This document shows, piece after piece, positions 1 through 9,660 of a stretch of DNA of 64,000 nucleotides. This stretch comes from Hahella sp. HNIBRBA332. Lineage in GTDB: Bacteria > Pseudomonadota > Gammaproteobacteria > Pseudomonadales > Oleiphilaceae. Numbering within the stretch: the first letter of the stretch is position 1; every line of letters begins with the position of its first letter. The stretch is from assembly GCF_030719035.1 (NCBI RefSeq), contig NZ_CP132203.1, positions 4,916,501 to 4,980,500 of the forward strand, written 5' to 3'. The position numbers and the translations under genes were made by a program. The notes under the pieces are model-generated. The model did not search any database. It was not told where the DNA came from and saw only the letters and a list, made by a program, of their open reading frames with translations.

Positions 1-2360
1 CTGGAAAACGCTTCCGTCAACCCCTGTTCCAAGGCGCTCAGCGCAGAGCGTTGTTCCGTCTGCTGCGTAAGGAGCCCCTCAATCTCTTTGTTGAGATTCA
101 GCAGGTCGCGCTGTTGCAACTCCAGCTTTCTGCGAATCTCGCCAAGCTCCTGCTCCGCAACTGTGGCGGACTCTTTAGCTTGCTGCAATTGCTTTTCCGT
201 TTGCTCCAATGAGCGCACGCGCTCAGCCAGAGCATTTTCTTTGGTTTCTTCTTTCTGTAAATAAACATCAACCGCGTTTTCCGCCCCAGCAGGCGCATCG
301 ATCGCCAGATTGACGCTGAAATCCTTGCACAGCTGCTCCCATTCCCCCCGCAGGGCCGCCATTTCCTGCTCCAGCTTGCCGCGTGTAGCCACCCCCAATT
401 CCAACTCACTGGACAACCGGGCCGCCGCTTCATTCAGCTTCTTGCCCTTGTCTTCCAATTCCTGCAGCTGCTTGCGCTTCTCTTGCAGACGTTTTTCCGT
501 GTCGGACTCCCGCTGCGCCTCATAGGCAGCGATGCCAGGATGATCGTGGGAGCCACACAAGGGACAAGGTTCCCCGGGACTCAGACGAGCGCGATGCTCG
601 CTAAGCGAAGCAATCTGACGCTCTTGCTGCAGCAGACGGTCCAGGTCATCCAGATGCGTCTTTTCCGCTTTATACTGCTTACGCATCAACGCCAGAGACT
701 GCTTTCCTTGCTCTAACTCGCTCTCGCGCTGACTGAGTTGCGCATTCAGCGCCATCAATTCCTGACTACGTTTGCTGTGGTCATCCGCCAAACGCCCAAG
801 CCGGAAGCGGTCCGTGCGGCTTTTTTGCATTGCCGCCAAGCGTTCCCGCAGATCCACCTCAGCCTCTCCCGACAATACGTCGAGTATGGCTTGTTGAGTC
901 GCCATGACGGCCTGACGACGCTCTTCCAGAGCGCTATGCGCAGTAGCCTGCGCCTCCTGCAAACGAGCAGACTCCGCTTCCTGCTGGCGATGCACCGCCT
1001 GTCGCGTGCTGACAGCCTCTTGCAACTTGGCCAGTTCAATCTTCGCTTTTGTTCGCTGCGCCAGACGCTCCCGCCATAACGGCAGATTCTCCGGCAATAG
1101 CTTATGGGAGCGCCTGCTTTCGAGGTATTCATTCGCTTCTTGAATCCCCCCCCGCAACGCCTTCAGCTGATGGGAGAGATTTTTTTCCTGCTCTCCAGAT
1201 TCCACCTGGCGACGCAGGGTCTCAGTGACGGTTTCCTGTTGCTGCTGCATCAGAGAACGAAGTTGTTCGATCGCCTGATCCAGCGGCATGACCTTTTCCG
1301 CCACCAGGCTTTCCAGCTCTTCCCGTTGCGTCTGCAATTGCATCAACGCTTGTTTCGCCAGCGCAAGCTCAGAAGATTTGCGCTCCAGCTCTTCACGGGC
1401 TAACTCCAGACTTTCCGTCAGAGATTTGATATGCCGTTCTGTCTGCGCATAAGCGTCATGAGCCTGCTGAAAATCTTTATAGAAAGGACGCAGCTTCTCC
1501 GCCGGCTCACTGAGCGCCAAACGCCCCAGGTCGGATTTCTCCTGCTCCAGCCGCGCCGTCGCTTCACTAAGACGCTGTTCAGCTTCGTTGTAGGACTGTT
1601 GCGCCTGATTCAATCGGTCCAGCCACTGCTTTTGCGCCCGCAAAGACTCCAGGCGTTCGGCATCTGTTTTTTCCTGAGTTTCGAGAGCCGCCGCTTCTTC
1701 GTAGTAGGCGGTCAGTTCATCGTCACTGAGTAGATCCTGCCCCTCCGCTTTAGCGCGCAGACGCTCCAGCTCCCCTTTCGCCTCGCGCTGGCGCTCGAAT
1801 ACCCGGGCGGAAATCTTGCCGTAGATTTCCGTGCCGGTCAGTTCCTCCAGCAACTCAGCCCGTTCATTCGCGGGAGCGTTAAGAAACGCAGCGAAGCCAC
1901 CCTGCGCCAGTAACATTGATTTGGTGAAGCGAGCAAAGTCCAGACCCGTTAACTCAGCTATCAGCGTCAGCTTGTCCTTCACTTTATCCGCAAGAATTTT
2001 GCCGTCCGCAGTCGCCAGCTCGACCTGAGGCGGCTGAAACCGACCTTCCGCCTGATTGCGCGCACGCCGCTGACTCCAGAAGGCGCGATAGGCCTCGCCT
2101 TTGACTTCAAACTCGACTTCCGCGAGACACTCCGCCGTATGTCGGGTCATGATCTCATTATTCAGGGGCGAGACGTTGATACGTGGCGTCTGGTGGTACA
2201 ACGCAAGACAGATCGCATCCAGCAGTGTAGTTTTGCCGGCGCCGGTCGGTCCGGTGATGGCGAACAGCCCATTGCTATGAAAAGGATCCGCTCTGAAGTC
2301 TATTTTCCACTCACCTTTAAGGGAGTTCAGGTTCTTGAGGCGAAGGCTCAAAATTCTCAT
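1..2360 (-). CDS. sbcC: Exonuclease subunit SbcC (Rad50-like), C-terminus beyond window
   Basis: This is the ATPase subunit of the SbcCD (Mre11-Rad50 type) nuclease, which opens hairpins and processes DNA ends. The frame is open from the ATG at 2358-2360 to the left edge, giving about 786 codons. The N-terminus MRILSLRLKNLNSLKGEW is typical, followed by a Walker A motif GPTGAGKTT and a Q-loop region. A long charged coiled coil contains the zinc-hook CPLC at residues 599-602 (bases 555-566). The second coil, ABC signature and Walker B lie outside the window. The start overlaps the sbcD stop by 4 bases (ATGA), so the two are translationally coupled. A run of eight G on the coding strand (1146-1153) lies in the first coil without breaking the frame. 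Confidence 0.96.
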   Translation of the reverse strand, partial: MRILSLRLKNLNSLKGEWKIDFRADPFHSNGLFAITGPTGAGKTTLLDAICLALYHQTPRINVSPLNNEIMTRHTAECLAEVEFEVKGEAYRAFWSQRRARNQAEGRFQPPQVELATADGKILADKVKDKLTLIAELTGLDFARFTKSMLLAQGGFAAFLNAPANERAELLEELTGTEIYGKISARVFERQREAKGELERLRAKAEGQDLLSDDELTAYYEEAAALETQEKTDAERLESLRAQKQWLDRLNQAQQSYNEAEQRLSEATARLEQEKSDLGRLALSEPAEKLRPFYKDFQQAHDAYAQTERHIKSLTESLELAREELERKSSELALAKQALMQLQTQREELESLVAEKVMPLDQAIEQLRSLMQQQQETVTETLRRQVESGEQEKNLSHQLKALRGGIQEANEYLESRRSHKLLPENLPLWRERLAQRTKAKIELAKLQEAVSTRQAVHRQQEAESARLQEAQATAHSALEERRQAVMATQQAILDVLSGEAEVDLRERLAAMQKSRTDRFRLGRLADDHSKRSQELMALNAQLSQRESELEQGKQSLALMRKQYKAEKTHLDDLDRLLQQERQIASLSEHRARLSPGEPCPLCGSHDHPGIAAYEAQRESDTEKRLQEKRKQLQELEDKGKKLNEAAARLSSELELGVATRGKLEQEMAALRGEWEQLCKDFSVNLAIDAPAGAENAVDVYLQKEETKENALAERVRSLEQTEKQLQQAKESATVAEQELGEIRRKLELQQRDLLNLNKEIEGLLTQQTEQRSALSALEQGLTEAFS

Positions 2361-3673
2361 GCATCGCCCCCCGTCACAGAGGTTTCGACACTGGATTCAG
2401 CGACAACATCCGCCTCCACACCGTCCGCGAGCACATCACTCTCTACCTGACGGAACATGCCCATCAGACGCTGCCGTCGCGCCTCTGCATCCTCGCCTTC
2501 CCAGACTTCCTGGGCGAGGCGGCGCTCAAAAACTTCTTCCACCGTCAGCTCCGCCAAGGTTTCTTTCTCCAGCCGCTCCAGCCTGAGCCCCTTATTCTTG
2601 CGCTCACGCCGCACCAAAAGCACTTCCACCGGCAATGCGCCGACCATATCCTGAATGCGACGCTGCAAATCATCGAGATAATCCTGAGTCGCCGCCACCT
2701 CGATATCGACCCAGACCTTATCCGCATTACTGAACAGCGACAGTTGCGAATTAGGGGCGACAATAGAGCCCAATTGCTTTTCTATTGATTTCAGGTCGCC
2801 GCGAATCACCTGCATGGGTTGAAAGCAGGGGGTCTCCAGCGGCGTCACCTGTTGCAGGCGCCCATCTTCAAAGTCCACCATCAACACTGACTTGGTTTGC
2901 TCCGCTTCGTCAAAACTCAGAGGAATCGGCGAACCGCTATAGCGAATATGCTCCTGACCGCCCACCTTCTGTGAGCGATGAATGTGGCCTAAAGCAATGT
3001 AGTCAACGGGAGGAAAAGCTCCAGATGGAAAAGCATCCAACGCGCCAATATAGATATCCCGCACCGAATCAGAGAGTTCCGCTCCCACGGTCGTCAGATG
3101 ACCGGTAGCGATGATCGGCAGCGCCTCGCCAAACTCCTCGCGGCGCGCCTGCGCCAACTGAAACAGGCGTGCATAGTAGTCGGCAATCGCCTGCTGCAAA
3201 GCCTGCTGTTTCTCCACACCATCCTGTCCCGCTTTACTGGTGGTGAGATCCCGCTGCCGCAGGAAAGGAACCGCACACAAAATGGCGCCCGGCTCCTCAT
3301 TGCGGTCATTCAGCAGCAACACATTGTTTTCCGGCGTTTCCGGCATACCCGCCACGACATGCACATTCAGGCAGGCCAGCAGATCTTTGGATTCATTCAG
3401 CGTGGCGACGGAGTCATGATTGCCCGCCAACAGCACTAATTGGCAGTCAGTCCGCTGCAACTCCACGACAAAGCGGTTGTATAGCTCCCTCGCATAACTG
3501 GGCGGCGCTCCGGTGTCAAAAATATCACCCGCGACGATCAGAGCATCCACTTCATGTACCTGGACTTGCTCCAACAGCCAGTTGAAAAACATGGCGTGCT
3601 CATCCGCCCGCGTTTTACCGAAAAAATGCTGGCCAAGATGCCAGTCCGAGGTATGAAGAATACGAAAGGTCAT
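2357..3673 (-). CDS. sbcD: Exonuclease subunit SbcD (Mre11-like)
   Basis: This is the nuclease subunit of SbcCD, 438 residues, slightly longer than the usual about 400. The calcineurin-like phosphoesterase motifs are all present in order: HTSDWHLGQ near the N-terminus, VAGDIFDTG, LLAGNHDS, ATGHLTT and GHIHRSQ. These supply the two-metal active site. The C-terminal part is the SbcD capping domain followed by an acidic, low-complexity tail rich in Glu, Asp and Val. It is the first gene of the sbcDC operon on the minus strand. The ATG at 3671-3673 begins the conserved MTFRILHTSDWH, so the start is secure. Confidence 0.97.
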   Translation of the reverse strand: MTFRILHTSDWHLGQHFFGKTRADEHAMFFNWLLEQVQVHEVDALIVAGDIFDTGAPPSYARELYNRFVVELQRTDCQLVLLAGNHDSVATLNESKDLLACLNVHVVAGMPETPENNVLLLNDRNEEPGAILCAVPFLRQRDLTTSKAGQDGVEKQQALQQAIADYYARLFQLAQARREEFGEALPIIATGHLTTVGAELSDSVRDIYIGALDAFPSGAFPPVDYIALGHIHRSQKVGGQEHIRYSGSPIPLSFDEAEQTKSVLMVDFEDGRLQQVTPLETPCFQPMQVIRGDLKSIEKQLGSIVAPNSQLSLFSNADKVWVDIEVAATQDYLDDLQRRIQDMVGALPVEVLLVRRERKNKGLRLERLEKETLAELTVEEVFERRLAQEVWEGEDAEARRQRLMGMFRQVESDVLADGVEADVVAESSVETSVTGGDA

Positions 3674-3973
3674 TAGAAGAAGTCAGCCGAATCCAAAATT
3701 CGGCAAAGTTTACGAAGCTTGGCGGGTAAAGGCTATAGATGAAGTCACCAGCTCTAAGTTTCCATCTTATAAAAACAGGACGGTTCCCCTACATTCCAGC
3801 ACACATCAAAAATACATTTAGTCACTTATTTTCAAATGGTTACCTAGTAAACACCCCAGTTATGTCGTTATTAGTCGTAAGATAAATTACACGGCCGGGC
3901 CCGGTGGAGAAAAGCATTATTACCGTCCGCCCGAATACAAAAAACAACTCTCTTATTTACGACCAAGGAGCTA

Positions 3974-5800
3974 GTGACGGTCATGTCAGGAATAAATACT
4001 ACTCAATTCCCTCAAATAAACTGGCGCAGAAAGCTAATGCTTGCCGCGCCCGCTATGCTAGTTGCGCATTTGGCGCAGGCAAGCTCAACTCCAAGTCCGT
4101 ATCAGCTTAACGTCCGCGTTCAAACTGAAGAGACTGTTCAGGTCTATGACAACCCACCAACCAGCTCAACGGCGAGTATTGGCAGCCAGCCTCAAGGAGC
4201 TACCGGCATCATTGTTGCCGGGAAAAAATACCCAAGTTCAGTGGGTCCGGTATGGTACCTGATTGATTACGACACAGGAGAGGACGGCTGGACACTAGCC
4301 ACTTCGTTAACAGAAATATCTGAGCCACTGGGACAGCCCGCCAATAAATACTCAATGGTGAGCGACACGCCACAGGTTATTTCCTGGCCAATCACAAAAG
4401 CATATCCCGGAGTTGAATATAACACTCGGTTAGGCGTTGTGGGCGGACGTTACCCTTATTACTTTATGCTGGATCAAAAGCCATCAGGCATGACTATTGA
4501 TCCACGTAGCGGCGAAATTTCCTGGACACCCTCTTCGCAATTGGAAGGGCAAACATTTAGCGTACAAGTTGCTATTTATGACAGCAATCAAGAAGCCGCC
4601 TCACAATCATTTACTGTTGAAGTAACAAAATCAGGATTTCGCTTCGTTTCTCCCAACGGTTCTGACTCATCTGGAGATGGTACTCAGGCGGCGCCCTGGA
4701 AATCTATCTCTTATGGAATTTCCGAAAGTAACGCCGATGATATTTTGTATATCAAAGGTGGGAACTATACGGAAGTGTTTCAATATGAGGAGGATAAAGC
4801 AAATAAGCTGATCGCCTATCCTGGCGAAACTCCGGTTATAGACTTTAACTTTGAGGAAGCAACGACTGCTCGCGGAAAGTTTGGAGTTATTGACGGGTTA
4901 GAAATCAAAAACTGCGTGACCTATTGCATAAAGCTGAGTGCGAGCAATCCTGATTGGCTATTCAGACGTAACCACATGCATACCTTATATGACGCCACAG
5001 ATAAAGGTAATCCAAGCTTTATCTATTATGGAGACAGTCGCAAAAGCGCGGAGCGCATAATCATCCAGGATAATGAGTTTCATGATCTGTTTGATCGAGG
5101 ATCAGGGATTCATGGAGATATAATATCAAATACTCATGGCTCTTCTAGCGCGCTATTCAACGTACATTACGCTCTAGTGGAAGATAATATCGCACATGAT
5201 ATTGATGGGTTTGGCTTTCGTGACAAGGACTCTTCTTATAAGAATACATTGCGTGGCAACCTTGCCTATAATGTTAAATATGGTCTAGGAGTATTGAGTC
5301 AAGAGTATTCGTACAGTGTTGACGTACTTTACAACAGGCTTGCAGGGTCACGTTATGGATTACTAGTAGGCAGTATGGTTGGAGGGTTTGGCAACATACT
5401 GGCCCAGAACAATACCATATTAGGTGGAGTTGGCCATGATGGCGGCACGCCAACCGGAGGAGCGAATAGCGTTCAGATGCGTAACAATATTATTGATGAT
5501 ATAGGCGGAAGAACTCTGCCCTACAATTGTTGTGACGCTAAAGAAAACGAGTATTGGACATCCGACTTGTTTATCAGAGACTTTAACCTGATACATTCCT
5601 CCAGTGTATATGTCGCTGGAAAATGGAATGGCAAGTTCACAGAAACCCGCTGGAAAAATGCCGGTTTTGATATCAATAGTCTATTTACAGATCCGTTGTT
5701 AACTGACTATAACAATCAAAACTACACCCCGCTCCCCAACTCCCCGGTCTGCGGCGCGGCCAGTGACGGTTCCGACATCGGCGCGGTTCCCTGTAACTGA
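3974..5800 (+). CDS. Secreted right-handed beta-helix protein with SH3-like and Ig-like domains
   Basis: This 608-residue protein is predicted to be exported. A charged N-terminus and hydrophobic stretch (about residues 18-36, ending LAQASS) form a signal peptide. Residues about 45-110 resemble a bacterial SH3-like domain (GPVWYLIDYDTGEDGW), and 128-215 a putative Ig fold (PSGMTIDPRSGEISWTP). From about 220 onward comes a parallel beta-helix opening FVSPNGSDSSGDGTQAAPWK, as in carbohydrate-acting or surface repeat proteins. No catalytic residues can be assigned. The start is either GTG at 3974 or ATG at 3983; AAGGAG at 3965-3970 is 3 bases from the GTG and 12 from the ATG, so neither is ideal. 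Base composition is visibly more AT-rich than the flanking genes, suggesting acquisition. It is a single gene with its own terminator. Confidence 0.8.
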   Translation: MTVMSGINTTQFPQINWRRKLMLAAPAMLVAHLAQASSTPSPYQLNVRVQTEETVQVYDNPPTSSTASIGSQPQGATGIIVAGKKYPSSVGPVWYLIDYDTGEDGWTLATSLTEISEPLGQPANKYSMVSDTPQVISWPITKAYPGVEYNTRLGVVGGRYPYYFMLDQKPSGMTIDPRSGEISWTPSSQLEGQTFSVQVAIYDSNQEAASQSFTVEVTKSGFRFVSPNGSDSSGDGTQAAPWKSISYGISESNADDILYIKGGNYTEVFQYEEDKANKLIAYPGETPVIDFNFEEATTARGKFGVIDGLEIKNCVTYCIKLSASNPDWLFRRNHMHTLYDATDKGNPSFIYYGDSRKSAERIIIQDNEFHDLFDRGSGIHGDIISNTHGSSSALFNVHYALVEDNIAHDIDGFGFRDKDSSYKNTLRGNLAYNVKYGLGVLSQEYSYSVDVLYNRLAGSRYGLLVGSMVGGFGNILAQNNTILGGVGHDGGTPTGGANSVQMRNNIIDDIGGRTLPYNCCDAKENEYWTSDLFIRDFNLIHSSSVYVAGKWNGKFTETRWKNAGFDINSLFTDPLLTDYNNQNYTPLPNSPVCGAASDGSDIGAVPCN

Positions 5801-5848
5801 TGTCATTGATAAGAGTGTAATGATCGGCTGACTAACAGCCGCAAGACA

Positions 5849-5882
5849 GGCCGAACATCCGTCGGGATGCTCGGCCTTTTTT
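5849..5882 (+). terminator. Rho-independent terminator after the beta-helix gene
   Basis: The inverted repeat GGCCGA...TCGGCC, with an inner CATCC/GGATG pairing, is followed by six T. It ends plus-strand transcription 50 bases after the beta-helix stop codon. Confidence 0.85.
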
Positions 5883-5929
5883 ATTAGAGTGACCCGTCCT
5901 GAGTAAAGGGTGGACTTACTGTTTACCAG

Positions 5930-6898
5930 CTATAACAACCAATTATGATAGGGCCTGTCCATCAAATAATACTTACAGGAGTCTCTGCGCTGCTTTTCGG
6001 ACAGTGCTTGCAATCGGGTGTAGGTTGCATCCTGCTGTAACAGCTCCCTGGTGTCCGCCGGCCTTCCTCCGCCTGACATCGCCTGCCTGAGCATACGACT
6101 GCCAATCATGGCGATGCGCAGCTTGGGGGCGTCCACGCAGGCATAAGACTTCAGGTTTACGTTTGGCGGCTTTGGCAGGCTGAACAGCACGTCCAGAATC
6201 GATGGGTTTTCCAAATACACCGCATACATCATGACGCTCCAACCAAAGTCATCCTTCTGGTTCAGAAGCGCCTGGTACGAGCTCAAATACTTCACCGCCT
6301 CTTTATTCTGATAAAGAATCGCCAGCATCAATGCGTTGCGGCCAAACTCCGTCCGCGCCATCACTACTTTTTTATCCAGCGCGCGCAACGCTTTGACCTT
6401 GTTACGAGCCGCCAGACGATGGGCGATATTCCACTTATCAATAGACGATACCAACGCCATGGTGAGATAAGGATTTTCATGCTTCTTCGATTCAATCACA
6501 GCAGTGTACATGGCGTCATAGTTGTCGCTATGGGGAAACTCCACGCCAGCGCGAAGCGCATCCAAAAGCGCTTCATACATACCATCTCGGGCTAGAAAGT
6601 TAAGATAGGACACACCAGAGTAACCTTGCGTATCTTCCAGCGAGAATGCGTCCTGGCTGAAGCTCTGCGCCGGATAGCGGGAGTCCTTGGCGTTTTTCAT
6701 CAGCTCAGGCCAAGCCGTATCCACCACCGAGTCCCACTGCAGCTTATCCGCGGCATACAGAGCGCTGGCTTTCGCTTCTTCCGATTGCCCATGGGCGGCG
6801 CACGCCAGCGACAGCAGCATGACAGCCCCTGTGGTCCGCGCCGCCTGCATTCCAGCTTTCTTGAGCAGACAGGCTCTCAAAATGAAAAACGCCTTCAT
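5930..6898 (-). CDS. Exported ankyrin-repeat protein, last gene of the TerY-P-like operon
   Basis: This is a 322-residue protein with a hydrophobic N-terminal segment (about residues 20-37, ending CAAHGQ) that looks like a signal peptide, so it should act in the periplasm. Ankyrin-like units are visible in the middle, for example FGRNALMLAILYQNKEAVKYL and the following FGWSVMMYAVYLENPSILDV. No enzymatic motif was recognised. Its start overlaps the stop of the kinase gene upstream by 4 bases (ATGA), so it is very probably co-translated with it. The role is inferred: a binding partner or output of the membrane kinase, whose long region after the membrane span would face the same compartment. 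Confidence 0.8.
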   Translation of the reverse strand: MKAFFILRACLLKKAGMQAARTTGAVMLLSLACAAHGQSEEAKASALYAADKLQWDSVVDTAWPELMKNAKDSRYPAQSFSQDAFSLEDTQGYSGVSYLNFLARDGMYEALLDALRAGVEFPHSDNYDAMYTAVIESKKHENPYLTMALVSSIDKWNIAHRLAARNKVKALRALDKKVVMARTEFGRNALMLAILYQNKEAVKYLSSYQALLNQKDDFGWSVMMYAVYLENPSILDVLFSLPKPPNVNLKSYACVDAPKLRIAMIGSRMLRQAMSGGGRPADTRELLQQDATYTRLQALSEKQRRDSCKYYLMDRPYHNWLL

Positions 6899-9660
6899 GA
6901 TTCGCTATCGCCCCCGAAAAAGTACTCATCCAGCATTTCCGCAGGGGTGCGCCTACCCAGCGCCGCTAAAGCCGCCTCTTCCTCTTTCGACACGATGTCC
7001 TGCGAAGCCAGGCGCTGCTGGTAGAGATCTTTCGCCGTCAGTTTGCTGCCATTGGCTCGCAGGGCGGGGGCACCCAGATCTGGCAGACTCTGCACCAGTT
7101 CCGGTGACGCCCAGCTCACCAGATAGTGCGCCAGAGTATTTCCGTCTTTATCCACCCACTCAGCTGCAGACTGATCTTTCAACAACCAGATAACCAGCCT
7201 CTCCGTATTCTTGCGAGTCCCTTTGAGAATCAAGCGAATCTGGCCTTCCCAATGCGGAAAGTCCCGCGCAATATCCCAGAGCACTTTCTGCTTAACGCCA
7301 GGCGTCTCAGCCTCAACCTTGTTTAAGAAGTCAGCGACGCTTTGCAGGTGCTTTCCTCCATCACGTTGCATCCCGGTCATCCCCGCCAGCGTACAAGCCA
7401 ATTGCGGTTGACGGACCAAATACTCTATCCCCCCTTTCTTCATCTGTATCTGCGATGATGAGCGTTCAGTACTTCGCCAAGAGCTATAATACGACGTTGA
7501 ATCATCTCGGAATTTTATTATGTTGCGGTTGTCGACACCCACATAATGAAAAGCGCTGGACAGCTCGTCGCAACTCAAGGACAACTCTCTAATGGCTTTC
7601 GGAAGTAGAGAAATATCTTTGGCCTTGAGTGAGTTGGCGGCGATTACCTGATCCCGCTCAGTTCGCTGCCTGTTGGAAAGCTTATCGTCGTTAAAAGCTA
7701 TCGCCGGGTGTTTAAGAAGCGTCTCCACGCTTTCCTGCTTATCTTCCACCACCGTCGCGACGATCCAGCCCACTTTATCCAAATCCACCACCAGCCGTGG
7801 AGGCAATAACTCCACAAAGTCATTAACGTTATGCTTGACGGTCCATTTCCAAAGAAGCACAAATATAGATTCCTCTATGGCGTTCACGACTCTCTTGGAC
7901 TGCTCATACTCAGGCGCCAACTCATCACCAAGTGTTTTGCCGTCCAACGCCCGGCGACCATGCTCTTCACTCAAAACAGCCAAGCGCCGCCGCCAGACAT
8001 CCCGCAAGTCCCGGCTATATAACTGCGTTCCCAAATACTCTGTAACCGCTTTGTCAATGTAATCCAGTGGTTCGCTGTAGTAGCCCAGATAGGAGCCGTT
8101 GTAACTCTGTGAGTTCGATTCCGAGCTTAGCCAGCGTTGATATGATTGTGGCGCGGAGGACACCTTTTGCAACAACAGCCAGAATGTTTCGTCATCAAAT
8201 ACACGGTTATCGCCGATGCCTCCGTTGGCGTAGTCGACGGTTATGTCTCCCAAACAACCGAGACCACTGACGTTGTCCAGCGCCAGCTGGATGTGCGCCT
8301 GGTTATTGGTCAACAGAGCCTGATAAAGCAGGTTGTATTCCCTGTCTCTGTCACAAACTGGCCATCCTATATCAAGTGCTGCTTCCGTAATCCCAGGCCA
8401 ACGCCAGGATGCAATCACGGGGTTTAATATTGCTGACAGTAGAAATGGCGCAACCACGGCAGATAAGCCCGCGATGAGCCCCCACTTAACCTTGCGCGGC
8501 ATAACAATAGGCTGCGCGGCGGGCTGAGGTCGTGGTCTATATTGAGGTTGGGGCGCAGCGCGTTGAGCTCTCCCGCCTCTGGGCGGCGGAGTCCTGGCGG
8601 GCCTCTTGGCTTTACGCTTTACGCTGCTCGCCGCCTTCTGCTCTATCGGACAGAAGGGACACCCGGAACCGAAACTCAAGTGCTCCTTGTTGTTCGGACA
8701 TGGTTGTAGCGGTGAATCCTCCCCGGCGACCAACCAGTGCAAGTGGTCACTCCACTCCTGAGCGCTCGGTCTGGCGTAGGGCGATTGAGTGAAGGCGCTT
8801 TCAAACAACTGTTGCGTGCGCGCATCCAGCGACTGATGAATGCTCCAGGGGGAAGGGGCAATCCGAGGATGCTCCTTTGAGCCATAAGCATATAGACCCG
8901 CCCCTATGCGCTCGTGGTTGGTCGTGGGCAAATTGGCGCCGCCCTTGGGGGCTCCCTGAAACGGGTGTACGCCTTGATTGAGCAATTGAAACAGGATGAC
9001 CGCCAGTGCAAAGCGATCCTGCTCTTCGCCAAGCTGGTCCGGCCCCTGACGCCCATTAATGGCTTCCGGGGCGATGTAGTCAGGCGTGTACTGGTGCGCC
9101 GAGAACCGCTTGCCAGCGCCTTGAATGCTGAAACCATCACAGTCCAACAATGCGGTAAAGAAGGTTTCCCGATAAACATTGATGTTCACCGGCTTCATGT
9201 CGATGACATGATGGCGCTTGCGATGCAACGCGGCAATCAAAGACGCCAGATTCTTGGCGGCGGACAGGCGGTAGCCGTAGTGCTCAGGCAACTTACTGAA
9301 CTGTCGCGTTTTGCGGTTCAGCAGCATCTCCAGCGAAACCGCTCGGGACAGGTCGACGAAAGGCATCAGATAGCCTTTCAGCTCGCCACGCCGATCCGTC
9401 AGAATGGACTGCGGCCAGGCGATTTGCACAAAGCGATGTCCATCGTGCTCAATGTGGGACAGCTCCGGCGAATTCGCCAGCATGGCTTCCAGTTTGGCGC
9501 GTCGTCCTGGGTCCTGCTCTGGCTTGTGATAGATCTTGGCGACCAGATCAGGACGCCCATCGACGCGGTATATCGCCGCATCCGCGCCTTGTCCCAAAGG
9601 TTTATCCAGCAGGCGGACGGCTCCGCCGCCCACCTCAATCAGCGTTTGCGTTTGGCCCAT
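6895..9660 (-). CDS. Membrane-anchored Ser/Thr protein kinase of a TerY-P-type triad (YegI-like)
   Basis: This 921-residue protein begins with a eukaryote-like kinase domain (about residues 10-315). Visible motifs are the glycine-rich loop LGQGADAAIYRV, the ATP-binding lysine in LVAKIY (residue 42), the catalytic loop HVIDMKPVNINVY, the metal-binding LLDCDGFSI in place of DFG, and APEAING. After it comes a cysteine cluster (CPNN...CPFC) that may be a small zinc ribbon, a basic Pro/Arg/Gln linker, and one membrane span near residue 400 (LIAGLSAVVAPFLLSAIL). A C-terminal region of about 500 residues has no clear family apart from an ankyrin-like unit near the end (VDKDGNTLAHYLVSWASPELV). It overlaps the PP2C gene by 22 bases. 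The vWA-PP2C-kinase order matches E. coli yegL-yegK-yegI and the TerY-P triad. Substrates are unknown. Confidence 0.85.
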   Translation of the reverse strand: MGQTQTLIEVGGGAVRLLDKPLGQGADAAIYRVDGRPDLVAKIYHKPEQDPGRRAKLEAMLANSPELSHIEHDGHRFVQIAWPQSILTDRRGELKGYLMPFVDLSRAVSLEMLLNRKTRQFSKLPEHYGYRLSAAKNLASLIAALHRKRHHVIDMKPVNINVYRETFFTALLDCDGFSIQGAGKRFSAHQYTPDYIAPEAINGRQGPDQLGEEQDRFALAVILFQLLNQGVHPFQGAPKGGANLPTTNHERIGAGLYAYGSKEHPRIAPSPWSIHQSLDARTQQLFESAFTQSPYARPSAQEWSDHLHWLVAGEDSPLQPCPNNKEHLSFGSGCPFCPIEQKAASSVKRKAKRPARTPPPRGGRAQRAAPQPQYRPRPQPAAQPIVMPRKVKWGLIAGLSAVVAPFLLSAILNPVIASWRWPGITEAALDIGWPVCDRDREYNLLYQALLTNNQAHIQLALDNVSGLGCLGDITVDYANGGIGDNRVFDDETFWLLLQKVSSAPQSYQRWLSSESNSQSYNGSYLGYYSEPLDYIDKAVTEYLGTQLYSRDLRDVWRRRLAVLSEEHGRRALDGKTLGDELAPEYEQSKRVVNAIEESIFVLLWKWTVKHNVNDFVELLPPRLVVDLDKVGWIVATVVEDKQESVETLLKHPAIAFNDDKLSNRQRTERDQVIAANSLKAKDISLLPKAIRELSLSCDELSSAFHYVGVDNRNIIKFRDDSTSYYSSWRSTERSSSQIQMKKGGIEYLVRQPQLACTLAGMTGMQRDGGKHLQSVADFLNKVEAETPGVKQKVLWDIARDFPHWEGQIRLILKGTRKNTERLVIWLLKDQSAAEWVDKDGNTLAHYLVSWASPELVQSLPDLGAPALRANGSKLTAKDLYQQRLASQDIVSKEEEAALAALGRRTPAEMLDEYFFGGDSES

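Noticed and set aside
755..1132. 125-codon minus-strand frame inside sbcC
   Set aside because: It is a shadow of the SbcC coding frame, which is continuous and conserved through this region.
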